DNA of 64,000 bases, taken from the NCBI GenBank assembly GCA_026874595.1, contig JAPPUL010000072.1, forward strand, positions 124,001-188,000, given 5' to 3'. Below the pieces are notes generated by a model. That model was not told the origin of the DNA, did not search any database, and saw nothing but the letters and a program-made list of their open reading frames with translations. Shown here piece after piece: positions 33,706 through 42,685 of this stretch. Source of the DNA: Sipunculus nudus (lineage: Eukaryota; Annelida; Sipuncula; Golfingiida; Sipunculidae). Each line of letters begins with the position of its first letter. The stretch's first letter is position 1. Made by a program: the position numbers and the translations under genes.

Positions 33706-35751
33706 TTATACATACACTTTCTTTAATCGCAGTACGTCTGTTAAATAATCAAAGACTAACCGTGTTACGAATAATGCTGTGAACATGCTTCCCACTATAC
33801 CTACCATCAGTGTTACTCCAAATCCCTTTATTATCCCTGTCCCTATTTGCGATAATATAAATGCTACCAACACTGTTGTTATATTTGAATCAAATATCGC
33901 GCTGAAGGCTTTTTCGTATGCTGAGGATATTACCGAGGCTCGGCTCTTGCCAAGCTTTGTCTCCTCGCGCATCCTCTCAAATATTATTACGTTTGCATCT
34001 ACTGCCATCCCTATAGTAAGTATTATTCCTGCTATCCCCGGTAATGTCAGGGTATAACCAAAGGCTGACAACACCGACAACAACAAATAGATATTTAGCA
34101 TAAGTCCAAATACCGCTATCACTCCTGATAGCTTATAGTAAAATATCATGAATATTACCACTACCCCAAGTCCTACAAATACTGATAGGGCTCCCTGTTT
34201 TACCGTCTCCTCCCCTAGCTCTGCTCCTATTGTTATCGTACTCTCTACATTAAGACGCGCCGGCAATACTCCTGCCTTCAATATCGCAACAAGCTGTTTT
34301 ACCTCTTCTATCTTCGGATTGCTGCCAAGCGTTATCCGCCCACGCCCTCTTATCTCAGTGTTTATTACCGGGGCGCTCTTTACTTTGCCAACTTTGCCAT
34401 CAAGCACTATTGCAAGACGGTTTTGGATGTTCTCTCGGGTTACTTTTGCAAACTGATTTACTCCCTCTCCTTTAAATTCAAAACCTACTTCCGGCTTGCC
34501 TGTTCGCCCGTCGTAATCTTCTCGTGCATCGCCCAATAACCGACCCGCTACTTCTACTTTATTCTTTAATACGTAATAACCGCTTATATATACATTGCCA
34601 AATTCATCGCTCTCCTCTTGCGGATATACGTTTGACTCGGAAACCCCTTCCCCAAACTTTATCCCATACCCTGAAAGCTCTTCTGCTACCTCTTTTAGCA
34701 GCTTATAGCTTTCTCCGTCGTAACTTACATGTCGGACATCTATTAAACCGCGTGCCTCCCCGCTTTGTACGTAATATTTTGTCGGGATACGTCGCATCAC
34801 TTCCTCATCTACTATATGAAAACTAAGTTGACCGGCTCCTGTTATTGTCTTTACTGTGTCGTTTACTTTTCGCTTGTCAAGCTCCGGTAACTCCACAAAT
34901 ATTGTGTCCCCAAGCCCTTTGCTTATTTTTGGCTCCGATACCCCAAATTTGTCTATCCGATTCCTTATTATCTCTATTGCGTTCTCTGTCGATTCTAAAA
35001 GTTCTCTCTCAAGCGATTTTATGTATTCTTCCTTAATCTCCCCTGCTCGCTTTGATATATATTCATCCTCTCCACCTGTCTCCTCCCCTGCATCCTCAAG
35101 CTCATCTTTTTCTATCTCTTTTAGCTCCTTCTTTAGGCTTGTATGCGATATTAATACTTTGTCTTCATCTACCACTCCCCCATTTGTTATCTCTTCTCCT
35201 ATCTCATTCTTGTCTTCAAGCCCGTATATTTCATAATTCTTTCTAAGCTTCTTTATTAAGTCTCTTTTGTCTACTGATATCGATAGATGTGTCCCTCCCG
35301 ATAGGTCAAGTCCTAGCTTTATTATGTTTTTACGCATCCCTTTAAGCTCTATTGCTCGGTCTATCTCTTCTTTAATCTCTTGTGCCTCTTTTGTTCCCTT
35401 CTTATAGCTCTGCCACTCTGAGGCCTTGTCCGCGAAAAGCTTCTCCTTTATCGCTTCATTTGCGTTTAGTATATATTCCTCTCCTCTATTCCTGTAGGGC
35501 CTAAGGTTTAACATATACTCGCCATCGCTTCCTTTCACCCTTTGTTCTCTTCGGGGTAAATGCTTTTTTATCTCTTCTATCTTATTTTCATATCTTTGAT
35601 TTAACTGTGATAGCTCTATTGATGTCTTGTTATATTTTCTTTGTTCTTCTTCGCTTAAAAGAAAATGCCAGTATATACTTGGATATATTACATATCCGCA
35701 TAAAACCAATACTAGCACCACTATTATCATTCTTAATGTCTTGCTCTGCAT
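33706..35751 (-). CDS. secD: Protein translocase subunit SecD
   Basis: SecD has one N-terminal helix, a large periplasmic P1 domain and five C-terminal helices that carry protons with SecF. Here KLGLDLSGGTHLSI, IIRNRIDKFGVSEPKISKGLGDTIFVELPEL and GIAGIILTIGMAVDANVIIFERMREE mark the family. I put the start at ATG 35751 (AGGAG 5 nt upstream; 681 residues), just before TM1. A longer frame from TTG 35817 would add 22 Lys/Arg-rich residues without a good ribosome binding site. An acidic insertion (DELEDAGEETGGEDEY) enlarges P1. It lies in yajC-secD-secF order. Confidence 0.95.
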   Translation of the reverse strand: MQSKTLRMIIVVLVLVLCGYVIYPSIYWHFLLSEEEQRKYNKTSIELSQLNQRYENKIEEIKKHLPRREQRVKGSDGEYMLNLRPYRNRGEEYILNANEAIKEKLFADKASEWQSYKKGTKEAQEIKEEIDRAIELKGMRKNIIKLGLDLSGGTHLSISVDKRDLIKKLRKNYEIYGLEDKNEIGEEITNGGVVDEDKVLISHTSLKKELKEIEKDELEDAGEETGGEDEYISKRAGEIKEEYIKSLERELLESTENAIEIIRNRIDKFGVSEPKISKGLGDTIFVELPELDKRKVNDTVKTITGAGQLSFHIVDEEVMRRIPTKYYVQSGEARGLIDVRHVSYDGESYKLLKEVAEELSGYGIKFGEGVSESNVYPQEESDEFGNVYISGYYVLKNKVEVAGRLLGDAREDYDGRTGKPEVGFEFKGEGVNQFAKVTRENIQNRLAIVLDGKVGKVKSAPVINTEIRGRGRITLGSNPKIEEVKQLVAILKAGVLPARLNVESTITIGAELGEETVKQGALSVFVGLGVVVIFMIFYYKLSGVIAVFGLMLNIYLLLSVLSAFGYTLTLPGIAGIILTIGMAVDANVIIFERMREETKLGKSRASVISSAYEKAFSAIFDSNITTVLVAFILSQIGTGIIKGFGVTLMVGIVGSMFTALFVTRLVFDYLTDVLRLKKVYV

Positions 35752-35864
35752 CCTCTCTCCTGATTTCGATCTGTAGCCTGCGTCCCTTTTTTTCTTGCTT
35801 GCTCTTTTTCTTATCAATAATTTGTTTTTTTAGATTTGACTACTTACCCATTCTCCTTATTCCC

Positions 35865-35942
35865 CTCTCCTTTGCCCTCTCCTTTGCCCTTCCTTTGCCC
35901 TCTCCTTTGCCCTCTCCTTTGCCCTTCCTTTGCCCTTCCTTT
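35865..35942. repeat. 11-12 bp tandem repeat (about 6.5 copies) between yajC and secD
   Basis: Units cctttgccctct and cctttgccctt alternate across the yajC-secD gap. The tract is almost pure pyrimidine on the plus strand. Confidence 0.95.
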
Positions 35943-35989
35943 ATAAGTTCTTTACTAAGTTCTTCATCTACGCGCCTACGTTACGTCGC

Positions 35990-36316
35990 CTACGTCGCCT
36001 CTGCCTCCTTCTCTACCACCCCTGATATCGCCGACTTGGCTATCTCCACTTTTACATCTTCTGATATCTTTGCAACTACTATGTGTTCCTTTACATTCAC
36101 TACAACCGCATAAAGACCACCAGCTGTTACAAACTTATCGCCTTTCCCTAAGGTGTCTATCTGCTTTTTTAATGTCTTTTGTCGCTTTTGTTGCGGCCTT
36201 ATTAATAAAAAATAAAATATTACAAATATACCCGCCATCATTAGTATCGTTGGTAAAAATCCTTGCCCGCCATCTTGTTGTCCAACTAATACTACATTTA
36301 ATATATCTTCCAACAT
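35990..36316 (-). CDS. yajC: Preprotein translocase accessory subunit YajC
   Basis: The 108-residue single-pass membrane protein has an N-terminal helix (about residues 20-40, ILMMAGIFVIFYFLLIRPQ), the RPQQKRQK signature and GDKFVTAGGLYAVVVNVKE, as in YajC/YidC-associated subunits. It joins the SecDF complex. First gene of yajC-secD-secF; AGGAGAG precedes the ATG. Confidence 0.93.
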   Translation of the reverse strand: MLEDILNVVLVGQQDGGQGFLPTILMMAGIFVIFYFLLIRPQQKRQKTLKKQIDTLGKGDKFVTAGGLYAVVVNVKEHIVVAKISEDVKVEIAKSAISGVVEKEAEAT

Positions 36317-36510
36317 CCATTTCTCTCCTTATAACTTTTTTTCGTCCTAACTGCTACCGTATTCCCCCCTTCAATCCTCACGTAGAACAACTACAGTATA
36401 ATAAATTATTTATTATTCGACAATTTTTTATATACTCTATTTTTTTATCTTCTTAACTCTCTTTATCTCTCCCTCTTATAATATATTTTACCCCAAAAAA
36501 GGTTTTTCTT

Positions 36511-37329
36511 ATGATCTGTATTATAATCCCTACTCTTAATGTCAACCTTCTTTCTCTTACCCCTCTAATTAAGAACATTATCTTACAAAATGTTCAATCC
36601 GAAATTATTATATCTGAAGGAAAGTATAATCATATAAAGACTAGCTTCTTAGATCTTCAAAACTCTATTCTCACCGCTTTCCCTAAAAATATCTTTAAAT
36701 ACAATCTTAAACTAATTCAAAATAAGAACAAGAACATTGTCCTCTCAAGAGGACAATCCATTAACCTTGCCGCCAAATACGCTTCTTTCAACATTCTCCT
36801 TGTTATACATGCTGATATGCTATTACCCCAATTTGCTCTTAAAAAGATTATCGATTCTTTTACAGATAATAAATCTCTCGTTGCTGGCGGATTCTTAAAA
36901 CACTATGACCCCTCTTTTGCTTACTCCATTTACCAAACCTTTGTAAATGCTAGAACTCTCTTCTTTAAAAGACTTGTCGGGACTAATGCAATTTTCATTA
37001 AAAAAGATGTCTTCGGTTCAAATCCATTCCCTAACCATTTTATGGAGGACTTTGTTTTCTCCTACAGCACTCTTCGGCGATTTAACAAAAAGAATATTTC
37101 TATCATTAAAGATTATGTTGTTGTGTCTTCTAAAAAATATATCGCAGACGGCCCCTTGAAAGCCATTTGTGCCAACTATATTATTGTTTTGCTTTTTAAA
37201 TTTGGTGTTCGGGATTTCAAAATACTTAAGGATATCTATACCTTACAAAAGCAAGACCACAAAGCTTTTACGCGTATTCTAAAACTTGCTGTTAAAGCTT
37301 TACTTCATTTAAATAAACCTATTATTTAA
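36511..37329 (+). CDS. GT2-family glycosyltransferase, TIGR04283-like
   Basis: The 272-residue protein is a GT-A fold family 2 transferase: IIIPTLNV at the N-terminus, then SRGQSINLAAKYASFNILLVIHADMLLP. HAD replaces the usual DxD, as in the selenodomain-associated group, and VGTNAIFIKKDVFGSNPFPNHFMEDF follows. No large membrane segment is present. It probably acts at the cytoplasmic membrane on a small acceptor; donor and product are unknown. It is a lone rightward gene between yajC and rpsU, and uses the C-rich codons of this half of the window. Confidence 0.8.
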   Translation: MICIIIPTLNVNLLSLTPLIKNIILQNVQSEIIISEGKYNHIKTSFLDLQNSILTAFPKNIFKYNLKLIQNKNKNIVLSRGQSINLAAKYASFNILLVIHADMLLPQFALKKIIDSFTDNKSLVAGGFLKHYDPSFAYSIYQTFVNARTLFFKRLVGTNAIFIKKDVFGSNPFPNHFMEDFVFSYSTLRRFNKKNISIIKDYVVVSSKKYIADGPLKAICANYIIVLLFKFGVRDFKILKDIYTLQKQDHKAFTRILKLAVKALLHLNKPII

Positions 37330-37393
37330 ATAAAGCTCATTTTACTCATTATAAAATAAGGTATGACAAGCTGCTGTAGCTAACTCGCTTACT

Positions 37394-37612
37394 CTATTTC
37401 TTCCTAATAACTCGTTTTTGAGTTTGGCGCCTTGCTCGCTTTTGTAGCTTACGTTTTAATATCTCTCTTTGTCGTTTTTTTTGCATACTCGGCTTTTCGT
37501 AGAATGAACGCTTTTTTAATTCTCGGTTTATTCCATCTCGTTCACACTTTTTACGAAAACGCCTTACCGCTTGATCTATCGGTTCGCCCTCTCCTACTTC
37601 AATTTTTGTCAT
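37394..37612 (-). CDS. rpsU: 30S ribosomal protein S21
   Basis: The 72-residue basic protein has the S21 pattern: EPIDQAVRRFRKKCERDGINRELKKRSFYEKPS, then a long Lys/Arg tail. S21 sits near the 3' end of 16S rRNA and helps mRNA binding. It is downstream of the aminotransferase gene in the same direction and not linked to dnaG or rpoD here. Confidence 0.95.
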   Translation of the reverse strand: MTKIEVGEGEPIDQAVRRFRKKCERDGINRELKKRSFYEKPSMQKKRQREILKRKLQKRARRQTQKRVIRKK

Positions 37613-37771
37613 ATTACCTGCCTGTCTTTTTATTTTATTTTATTTTTACCCCAACACCTTTATCTCTTACCTATATCTATTATCTATATCTATTATCTCT
37701 ATCTACTATAATTATTACACTGCTATTTATTACGCCAAAACTGCTCTTCAGCATACCCATTTCATCATACC

Positions 37772-39091
37772 CTAGCCTAAACCACGTAAGTCACATACCC
37801 CCTGGTATAATATTTCAAACAATTTCCCAAGTCGCTCTTTTTCTATACATGAAAATGCTATCCGTATATCTTCTTTTCCGCTCGCTATAACACCTACGCT
37901 ATATTTGTCTAATAAATGTTGTCTTAGCTCCTCTGCCTTTATACCACCATTCAACCTTAAACACATGAAATATCCTGAGTTGAAATTATACACCTTCCAT
38001 GCCTTATTGTACTTTCTATTCTCAAATATCCGAAAAAGCTCTTCTGCCCTTCCCTGCAAAAGCTTATATTTATTTTCCTTCTCTTCTATGTAATTCCTTG
38101 ATTCCAACGCATTTAACAACACCTCTTGTGATAAGTTACTGACACTTGATACCCCTGCTCTTATCGCTCCCTTTACCTTCTGTTCAAGTATATTATATAT
38201 CTTCTCACGTCTGCTTCTTGCTCCACCTATCCCAAAAGTCAGAAAACCTACCCGAAAACCCCAAACATAATCTTCTTTTGTCCCGCCATCAAGCTTTATG
38301 CAAAGTAAATTCTCATGTTCGCCTGCTACCTTGCTAAAAAACGATTCCTGCATCACTCCCGCCTTATACACAAGACCAAAATATGCATCGTCTGTTATAA
38401 CAACTAATTTCTTCCCCTTCTTCGCATACTTTAAAAGTAGCTCCTTAAGTTCATCTCCTTCCTCATCAAACAATGTATAGCCTGTTGGATTGCCAGGAAA
38501 ATTAAATAGCACTATTACTTTATTTTTTTGAGCAAAAAGCTCTTCTAGCTTAGATTCAAATGCTTCTAGGTTAAAACCATTCTCTTCATTGTATAAGGGA
38601 TAGGTACTTATCTCTCCTCTATAGCGGACCTCATATATTAATCTATAATTACCCCAAAATTTGTCTGCCAAAAGTATTGTGTCTCCATCATCTACAAACA
38701 TATCTCCTATCAGACTAAGTCCATGCGTTAAGCCTGATGTTGCTATCGGATTACTTATACTTTCGTCTAAACTTGGATTCTTACGGAAAAGTTCCTTTTT
38801 CCACCTATGGCGCAATCTCTCTTTCCCTGCTACCGGTGCGTATGGTAATATGTTTTTTCCTTCCAATTTCGGAAGTTGATCTAATATAGATTCTAAGTAT
38901 ATTGGATGACCTTCTTCTGTTGCTATTCCAAGCGTTGCGTTATATTCACTCTCTCTATCTCTTGCTTCTCGCGATTGGCTTAATATATCCTTAGGAAAGA
39001 ATATCTCTCGCCCAAAACGGGACAATAATTCGTATACTACTACGCTTTCTCTTTTAAGCTCTTCATTCAATTCTCTTGCTAGCAGATTCAT
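37772..39091 (-). CDS. PLP-dependent class I/II aminotransferase
   Basis: The 439-residue protein has the fold type I aminotransferase pattern: SGLTHGLSLIGDMFVDDGDTILLADKFWGNY, NFPGNPTGYTL (pyridine-ring asparagine loop), DDAYFGL (aspartate pairing with PLP nitrogen), KLDGGTKEDYVWGFRVGF with the Schiff-base lysine, and a C-terminal arginine in IRIAFSCIE. It is about 40 residues longer than aspartate aminotransferase. The GGTKEDY active-site context is unusual (most have SxSK), so its amino-acid substrate cannot be assigned. It may act on a bulky or aromatic amino acid. It is followed by rpsU. Confidence 0.82.
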   Translation of the reverse strand: MNLLARELNEELKRESVVVYELLSRFGREIFFPKDILSQSREARDRESEYNATLGIATEEGHPIYLESILDQLPKLEGKNILPYAPVAGKERLRHRWKKELFRKNPSLDESISNPIATSGLTHGLSLIGDMFVDDGDTILLADKFWGNYRLIYEVRYRGEISTYPLYNEENGFNLEAFESKLEELFAQKNKVIVLFNFPGNPTGYTLFDEEGDELKELLLKYAKKGKKLVVITDDAYFGLVYKAGVMQESFFSKVAGEHENLLCIKLDGGTKEDYVWGFRVGFLTFGIGGARSRREKIYNILEQKVKGAIRAGVSSVSNLSQEVLLNALESRNYIEEKENKYKLLQGRAEELFRIFENRKYNKAWKVYNFNSGYFMCLRLNGGIKAEELRQHLLDKYSVGVIASGKEDIRIAFSCIEKERLGKLFEILYQGVCDLRGLG

Positions 39092-39285
39092 TCGCTTTGC
39101 TATGCTCCATTCCCTACACTATAACCCCTCCCCGCTTAACACCATTAATCTAAACCTAATCTAAGTTAAACTCTTAAATATATCCAAAAGACTCTTCTAA
39201 CAAAACATTTTAGACTTATATTTTATCCATTTCGATAAATATATCTTTTTATTCTCGTTACTATCTTTTTGTGACTTAGCTTTTA

Positions 39286-39444
39286 TTATACTTCAGAAGG
39301 TCTGTTTTCGCTCTTCTTCTCTTCTGCACATATTCTGCACATAATACGCATCAACTTATTCTTAGTCTTCGCTTTCATAATCCCGTGAGTATGAGGCATA
39401 GCGCGATAACGCACCAAGCCGCTCTGATACCTTGTCAAAACAAT
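39286..39444 (-). CDS. Small basic hypothetical protein, possible AUU start
   Basis: I do not recognise this frame. It is open from 39492 (TTG, no ribosome binding site) to a stop at 39286. A strong AGGAG, itself preceded by GGAGGGAGG, lies 7 nt before an in-frame ATT at 39444, predicting 52 residues. The product is rich in Arg/Lys with a C-terminal CRICAEEKKSENR containing a CxxC pair. It lies between the aminotransferase and the PUR-domain gene, in the same direction. The ribosome binding site is the main support; it could be chance. Confidence 0.35.
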   Translation of the reverse strand: MVLTRYQSGLVRYRAMPHTHGIMKAKTKNKLMRIMCRICAEEKKSENRPSEV

Positions 39445-39518
39445 CCGTATACTCCTTAAGCCTCCCTCCTTCCACTTTAACCGACTCCTCAAGAAAATAC
39501 GTTACCACCTTAAAAAAA

Positions 39519-39749
39519 CTATTTGCGAATTTTGTCTATATCTTCCGCAAATACCATTACTCGGTGCCGCTGTTTAGAACTGTCATCTCCACTTACTCTC
39601 TTGCTCTCGCTTATTACAAGATAATCATCATCTTTACTGTTCTTTTTGATGTCTAAATAATACGTCCGACTACCTGCTCGCACTCGAGTTGCAAAGATTT
39701 CTTTTTTGTCATCTTGTCTGTAGCCTCCGCTCCTTTCCTCTTCTCTCAT
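39519..39749 (-). CDS. PUR-alpha-like nucleic-acid-binding protein (DUF3276)
   Basis: From ATG 39749 (AGGAG 5 nt upstream) the protein has 76 residues and consists of one PUR repeat: KEIFATRVRAGSRTYYLDIK, then DDDYLVISESKR and a C-terminal RVMVFAEDIDKIRK. Bacterial one-repeat PUR proteins dimerise to make a full PUR domain. In Borrelia the homologue (BpuR) binds DNA and RNA and regulates genes. The family is mainly found in spirochaetes and Bacteroidetes, which supports the organism call. It lies downstream of the cellulose-synthase-like GT2 gene, in the same direction. Targets are unknown. Confidence 0.88.
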   Translation of the reverse strand: MREEERSGGYRQDDKKEIFATRVRAGSRTYYLDIKKNSKDDDYLVISESKRVSGDDSSKQRHRVMVFAEDIDKIRK

Positions 39750-39853
39750 ATCTACTCCTACTAAATTCTTAAACTTTTTAAAGTAAACTAACAAGAAAAG
39801 CCTTCCTCGTCAATTTAATTCTTTTTTTTTTTACACTTCGACCTCGTCAAACT

Positions 39854-41422
39854 CTATACCCGATCCCCACCCCACTCCTTCATTTCACTATAATAATACA
39901 TCCTCTCGCGTATGGATTGGTATATTGCCAAAAATGATATATAAAAAAAGCTTATCGCAAACAAAAACGGGAAGAAGGATGAGATATATAATCCTACTTC
40001 TATCGCCTTATAGCCTATATATATTCCGTAACATCCAAACATAATCTCAAACAACAAAACCATATCTATATGTGTTGTATATTTCTTGCCTATCCAACGA
40101 TCGCTACTTTTACTTATCGAGTATTTTGGCGTCCTTATAAATCCGCTCTTTTTACGAAGCAGAACCTCCAGAAAAGCTTTACTCAAATGTACTGCAATCC
40201 CAAGTCCATACAAAAATAAGTACGGTAGCCATGCAAGACGTCTTGTCCAGCTGCCTGTAAGTTCTCGTTGTGTATACATAAAGAAAAATGATGGCGCAAG
40301 CATTCCTAAAAACATAAATACCATCCCAAGCACCACAAGTAAAGGATACCCTGCCTCGCCCATTGTATATTTAAAATACTCCTGCTGTACCTCTATAAGA
40401 GGATACATCCATAACAGATTTAACACCATTAAAGGATGTACCATATAATAGGTCAAATGTATTATCCCTTCAAGTCGATTCCTTAACGGAAATCCTTTTG
40501 CTCCTAGCATCTTACCTATTAGTTTTACTGCCGTTTGAAGCGAACCTTTTGCCCATCTGAACTGCTGTGCCTTGTACCCCCTTACGTCAACCGGAAGTTC
40601 TGCGTCGCATACCACGCTCGGCATGAACTTAAATTCCCAGCCCCGCATCTGCGCTCGGTAACTTAAATCTAAATCCTCCGTAAGCGTGTCTCCTTGCCAG
40701 TTTCCCCCATCTAGTATACACTCTTTTCGCCATATCCCTGCTGTCCCATTGAAATTTAACCATAGCCCATAATCACTTCGTGTTGTTTGCTCAAGTAAAA
40801 AATGCCCATCTACTCCAAGTGCCTGTGCTCGCGTTAGCCCCGAATACTCCATGTTCAGGTGTCCCCAGCGCGTTTGCACAAGACCAAGCTTTTCATTTCC
40901 TTTAAACATCGGCAAGGCTCTTATTAAAAAGTCTTTCGGCGGCATGAAATCACAATCAAATATTGCTATATACTCACCTTCACTCAAAGCTAAACCTTCT
41001 CTAAGTGCTCCTGCTTTGTGATCTGTTCTTATTTCTCGCCTTATGTATTTTATGTTATATCCTTCTTTAGCATATCCTTCTGATAGCTTTCTTAGTATAT
41101 CTTGTGTAGCGTCTGTTGAGTCGTCTAGAAGTTGTACCTCTAGTTTGTCTTTTGGATAAGAAAGCTCCATGACTGCGCATACTACACGTTCTGAGACATA
41201 TAATTCATTATATATTGGGATTTGCACCGTGACAACAGGCTCTCCCATCTCCTTAAGCTCTTTAATTCCATATATTGGATCCTCTTTTCGTGGCCCTTTT
41301 TTACCTTGTCCCCGCTTTTTGTAGTATAAATAGCTTATCAAATAGTAGTGCATCCCATATGCAAATAATAGTAGCGTATCAACTACATACACCAATATCA
41401 CAAAATATTCATACAAACCCAT
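39854..41422 (-). CDS. Cellulose-synthase-like processive GT2 glycosyltransferase
   Basis: The 522-residue membrane protein has an N-terminal helix and a GT-A catalytic domain with VTVQIPIYNE, LLDDSTDAT (first Asp), AIFDCDFMPP (DxD) and GDTLTEDLDLSYRAQMRGW (TED). The QQFRWAKGS motif is Q-x-x-R-W. Four or five C-terminal helices follow. This is the layout of beta-mannan/glucan synthases of the CslA type and of ceramide or diacylglycerol glucosyltransferases. It would use a nucleotide sugar in the cytoplasm and either extrude a polymer or make a glycolipid. No PilZ domain or partner gene is present, so polymer versus glycolipid is open. Confidence 0.85.
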   Translation of the reverse strand: MGLYEYFVILVYVVDTLLLFAYGMHYYLISYLYYKKRGQGKKGPRKEDPIYGIKELKEMGEPVVTVQIPIYNELYVSERVVCAVMELSYPKDKLEVQLLDDSTDATQDILRKLSEGYAKEGYNIKYIRREIRTDHKAGALREGLALSEGEYIAIFDCDFMPPKDFLIRALPMFKGNEKLGLVQTRWGHLNMEYSGLTRAQALGVDGHFLLEQTTRSDYGLWLNFNGTAGIWRKECILDGGNWQGDTLTEDLDLSYRAQMRGWEFKFMPSVVCDAELPVDVRGYKAQQFRWAKGSLQTAVKLIGKMLGAKGFPLRNRLEGIIHLTYYMVHPLMVLNLLWMYPLIEVQQEYFKYTMGEAGYPLLVVLGMVFMFLGMLAPSFFFMYTQRELTGSWTRRLAWLPYLFLYGLGIAVHLSKAFLEVLLRKKSGFIRTPKYSISKSSDRWIGKKYTTHIDMVLLFEIMFGCYGIYIGYKAIEVGLYISSFFPFLFAISFFYISFLAIYQSIRERMYYYSEMKEWGGDRV

Positions 41423-41516
41423 TTAGCCTATCTACCCCTTTTAATTATCCATCGATTATTGCATTTACAATATAATAAACTTATATAAAACTATTATGCT
41501 CATTTATATATGATAT

Positions 41517-41575
41517 TTCTTTTATACTAATATTCTTTTATACTAAATAAAGTGATTAATAAATAAAGTGATTAA
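41517..41575. repeat. Two adjacent 16-bp tandem duplications
   Basis: ttcttttatactaa.. is duplicated at 41517-41548 and taaataaagtgattaa at 41544-41575. They lie in the 510-bp gene-free stretch 41423-41932, which otherwise holds one hairpin (41679-41735) and AT-rich sequence. Confidence 0.9.
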
Positions 41576-41678
41576 TAAACGCTCTTGCCCTTAACTAAAC
41601 CTTCTTATAATATTTAGTGAGTTTATTTTAGCGAGTTTATCGCCTTGCTGCAGCTCTTTTTCTTTTTAAAAAAATATA

Positions 41679-41735
41679 GGCGCTTTCGTAATACTATATT
41701 TAGGGAGGGGAAGTTATAGTATTTATGAAAACGCC
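41679..41735. other. Long hairpin in the gap before the bshB1-like gene
   Basis: GGCGCTTTCGTAATACTATA (41679-41698) pairs with the reverse complement of 41715-41735, with about 18 of 20 matches and one bulge. The 16-nt loop contains GGGAGGGG. It is about 200 nt before the bshB1-like ATG and about 260 nt from the divergent GT2 start. It is too far from either for a simple terminator; an sRNA, 5'-leader structure or mobile-element remnant are options. Confidence 0.55.
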
Positions 41736-41932
41736 CAACACTTATGATCATTAACCTGCGTTTTTTTACTCGGTTTTAACATCATCAAAATTGAATTACA
41801 TTATACGTTTTTTTTATATCTAATTTTACTACACTCTTATTTTTATTTATACTTTACTTTTACATTGTTCCCATTTAGAATAACCTTTTCTTTTTTTTTG
41901 TAACTTAATTATTAACTAGGTGATGTCTCCTT

Positions 41933-42631
41933 ATGGAACTTGATTTACTTGCTATTAGCCCTCATCCTGATGATGCTGAGATCCATTGTGGCGGCCTTTT
42001 ACTTAAATCTAAGCTCAAAGGTTATAAAACTGCGATCCTCTATATGACCAAAGGAGAAATGTCTACTGAGGGTAATACAACAATTCGGCTCGAAGAAACT
42101 AAAAAGGCTCTCGAAATACTTAAAGTTGACCATTTTGACTATGCCGGTTTTAAAGATTGTATGATCTCTGATTCCTTTGCAAGTCGCCTAATAATTGCTC
42201 GCTTTATTCGACAGCTTAAACCTAAAACTATTTTAATGCCCCATTGGAAAGGCATTCCCGGCAGAGGGCATGGGCACACTGACCATATTCAAACCGGTAT
42301 TTTAGGCTCTCATGCTGTTAATTTTGCTCGTTTAAAGAAAATGCCTTTGGATGAAGAGCCTCACATTGTTTCTCAAGTCCTTTACTACCTTTTTCCGCGC
42401 AATATGAAACCTACTTTTGTTGTTGATATTTCTGATGTTAAAGACGAATGGATTAGGGCTATTAAAGCTCATAATTCTCAAATGTTTGGGGATAACGCTT
42501 CAAAAACAGGCTTTTATAACTTTATCTTAGCTCAGGCCACTTCTTTTGGCTATTATATTGGTTCTGAGTGTGCCCACGGTTTTGTTGCATCCTCGCCTCT
42601 TAAGATTGAGGACCCTCTAAACCTTGCTTGA
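41933..42631 (+). CDS. PIG-L family deacetylase, BshB1-like
   Basis: The 232-residue zinc-dependent deacetylase has AISPHPDDAEIHCGG with HPDD (11-14), MTKGEMSTEGNTTIRLEE and the second zinc motif HGHTDHIQTG, then the C-terminal GSECAHGFVASSPLKI. This pattern is that of BshB1, which removes acetyl from GlcNAc-malate in bacillithiol synthesis, and of related N-acetylglucosaminyl deacetylases. It is cytoplasmic. No bshA or bshC homologue lies nearby, so the thiol pathway is inferred only from the family. The long leader region upstream contains a hairpin. Confidence 0.8.
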   Translation: MELDLLAISPHPDDAEIHCGGLLLKSKLKGYKTAILYMTKGEMSTEGNTTIRLEETKKALEILKVDHFDYAGFKDCMISDSFASRLIIARFIRQLKPKTILMPHWKGIPGRGHGHTDHIQTGILGSHAVNFARLKKMPLDEEPHIVSQVLYYLFPRNMKPTFVVDISDVKDEWIRAIKAHNSQMFGDNASKTGFYNFILAQATSFGYYIGSECAHGFVASSPLKIEDPLNLA

Positions 42632-42685
42632 TAACTGTTTTTTAATATCTGCTTCTATTTATTCTCCGCCAATCTCTTCAATTAT

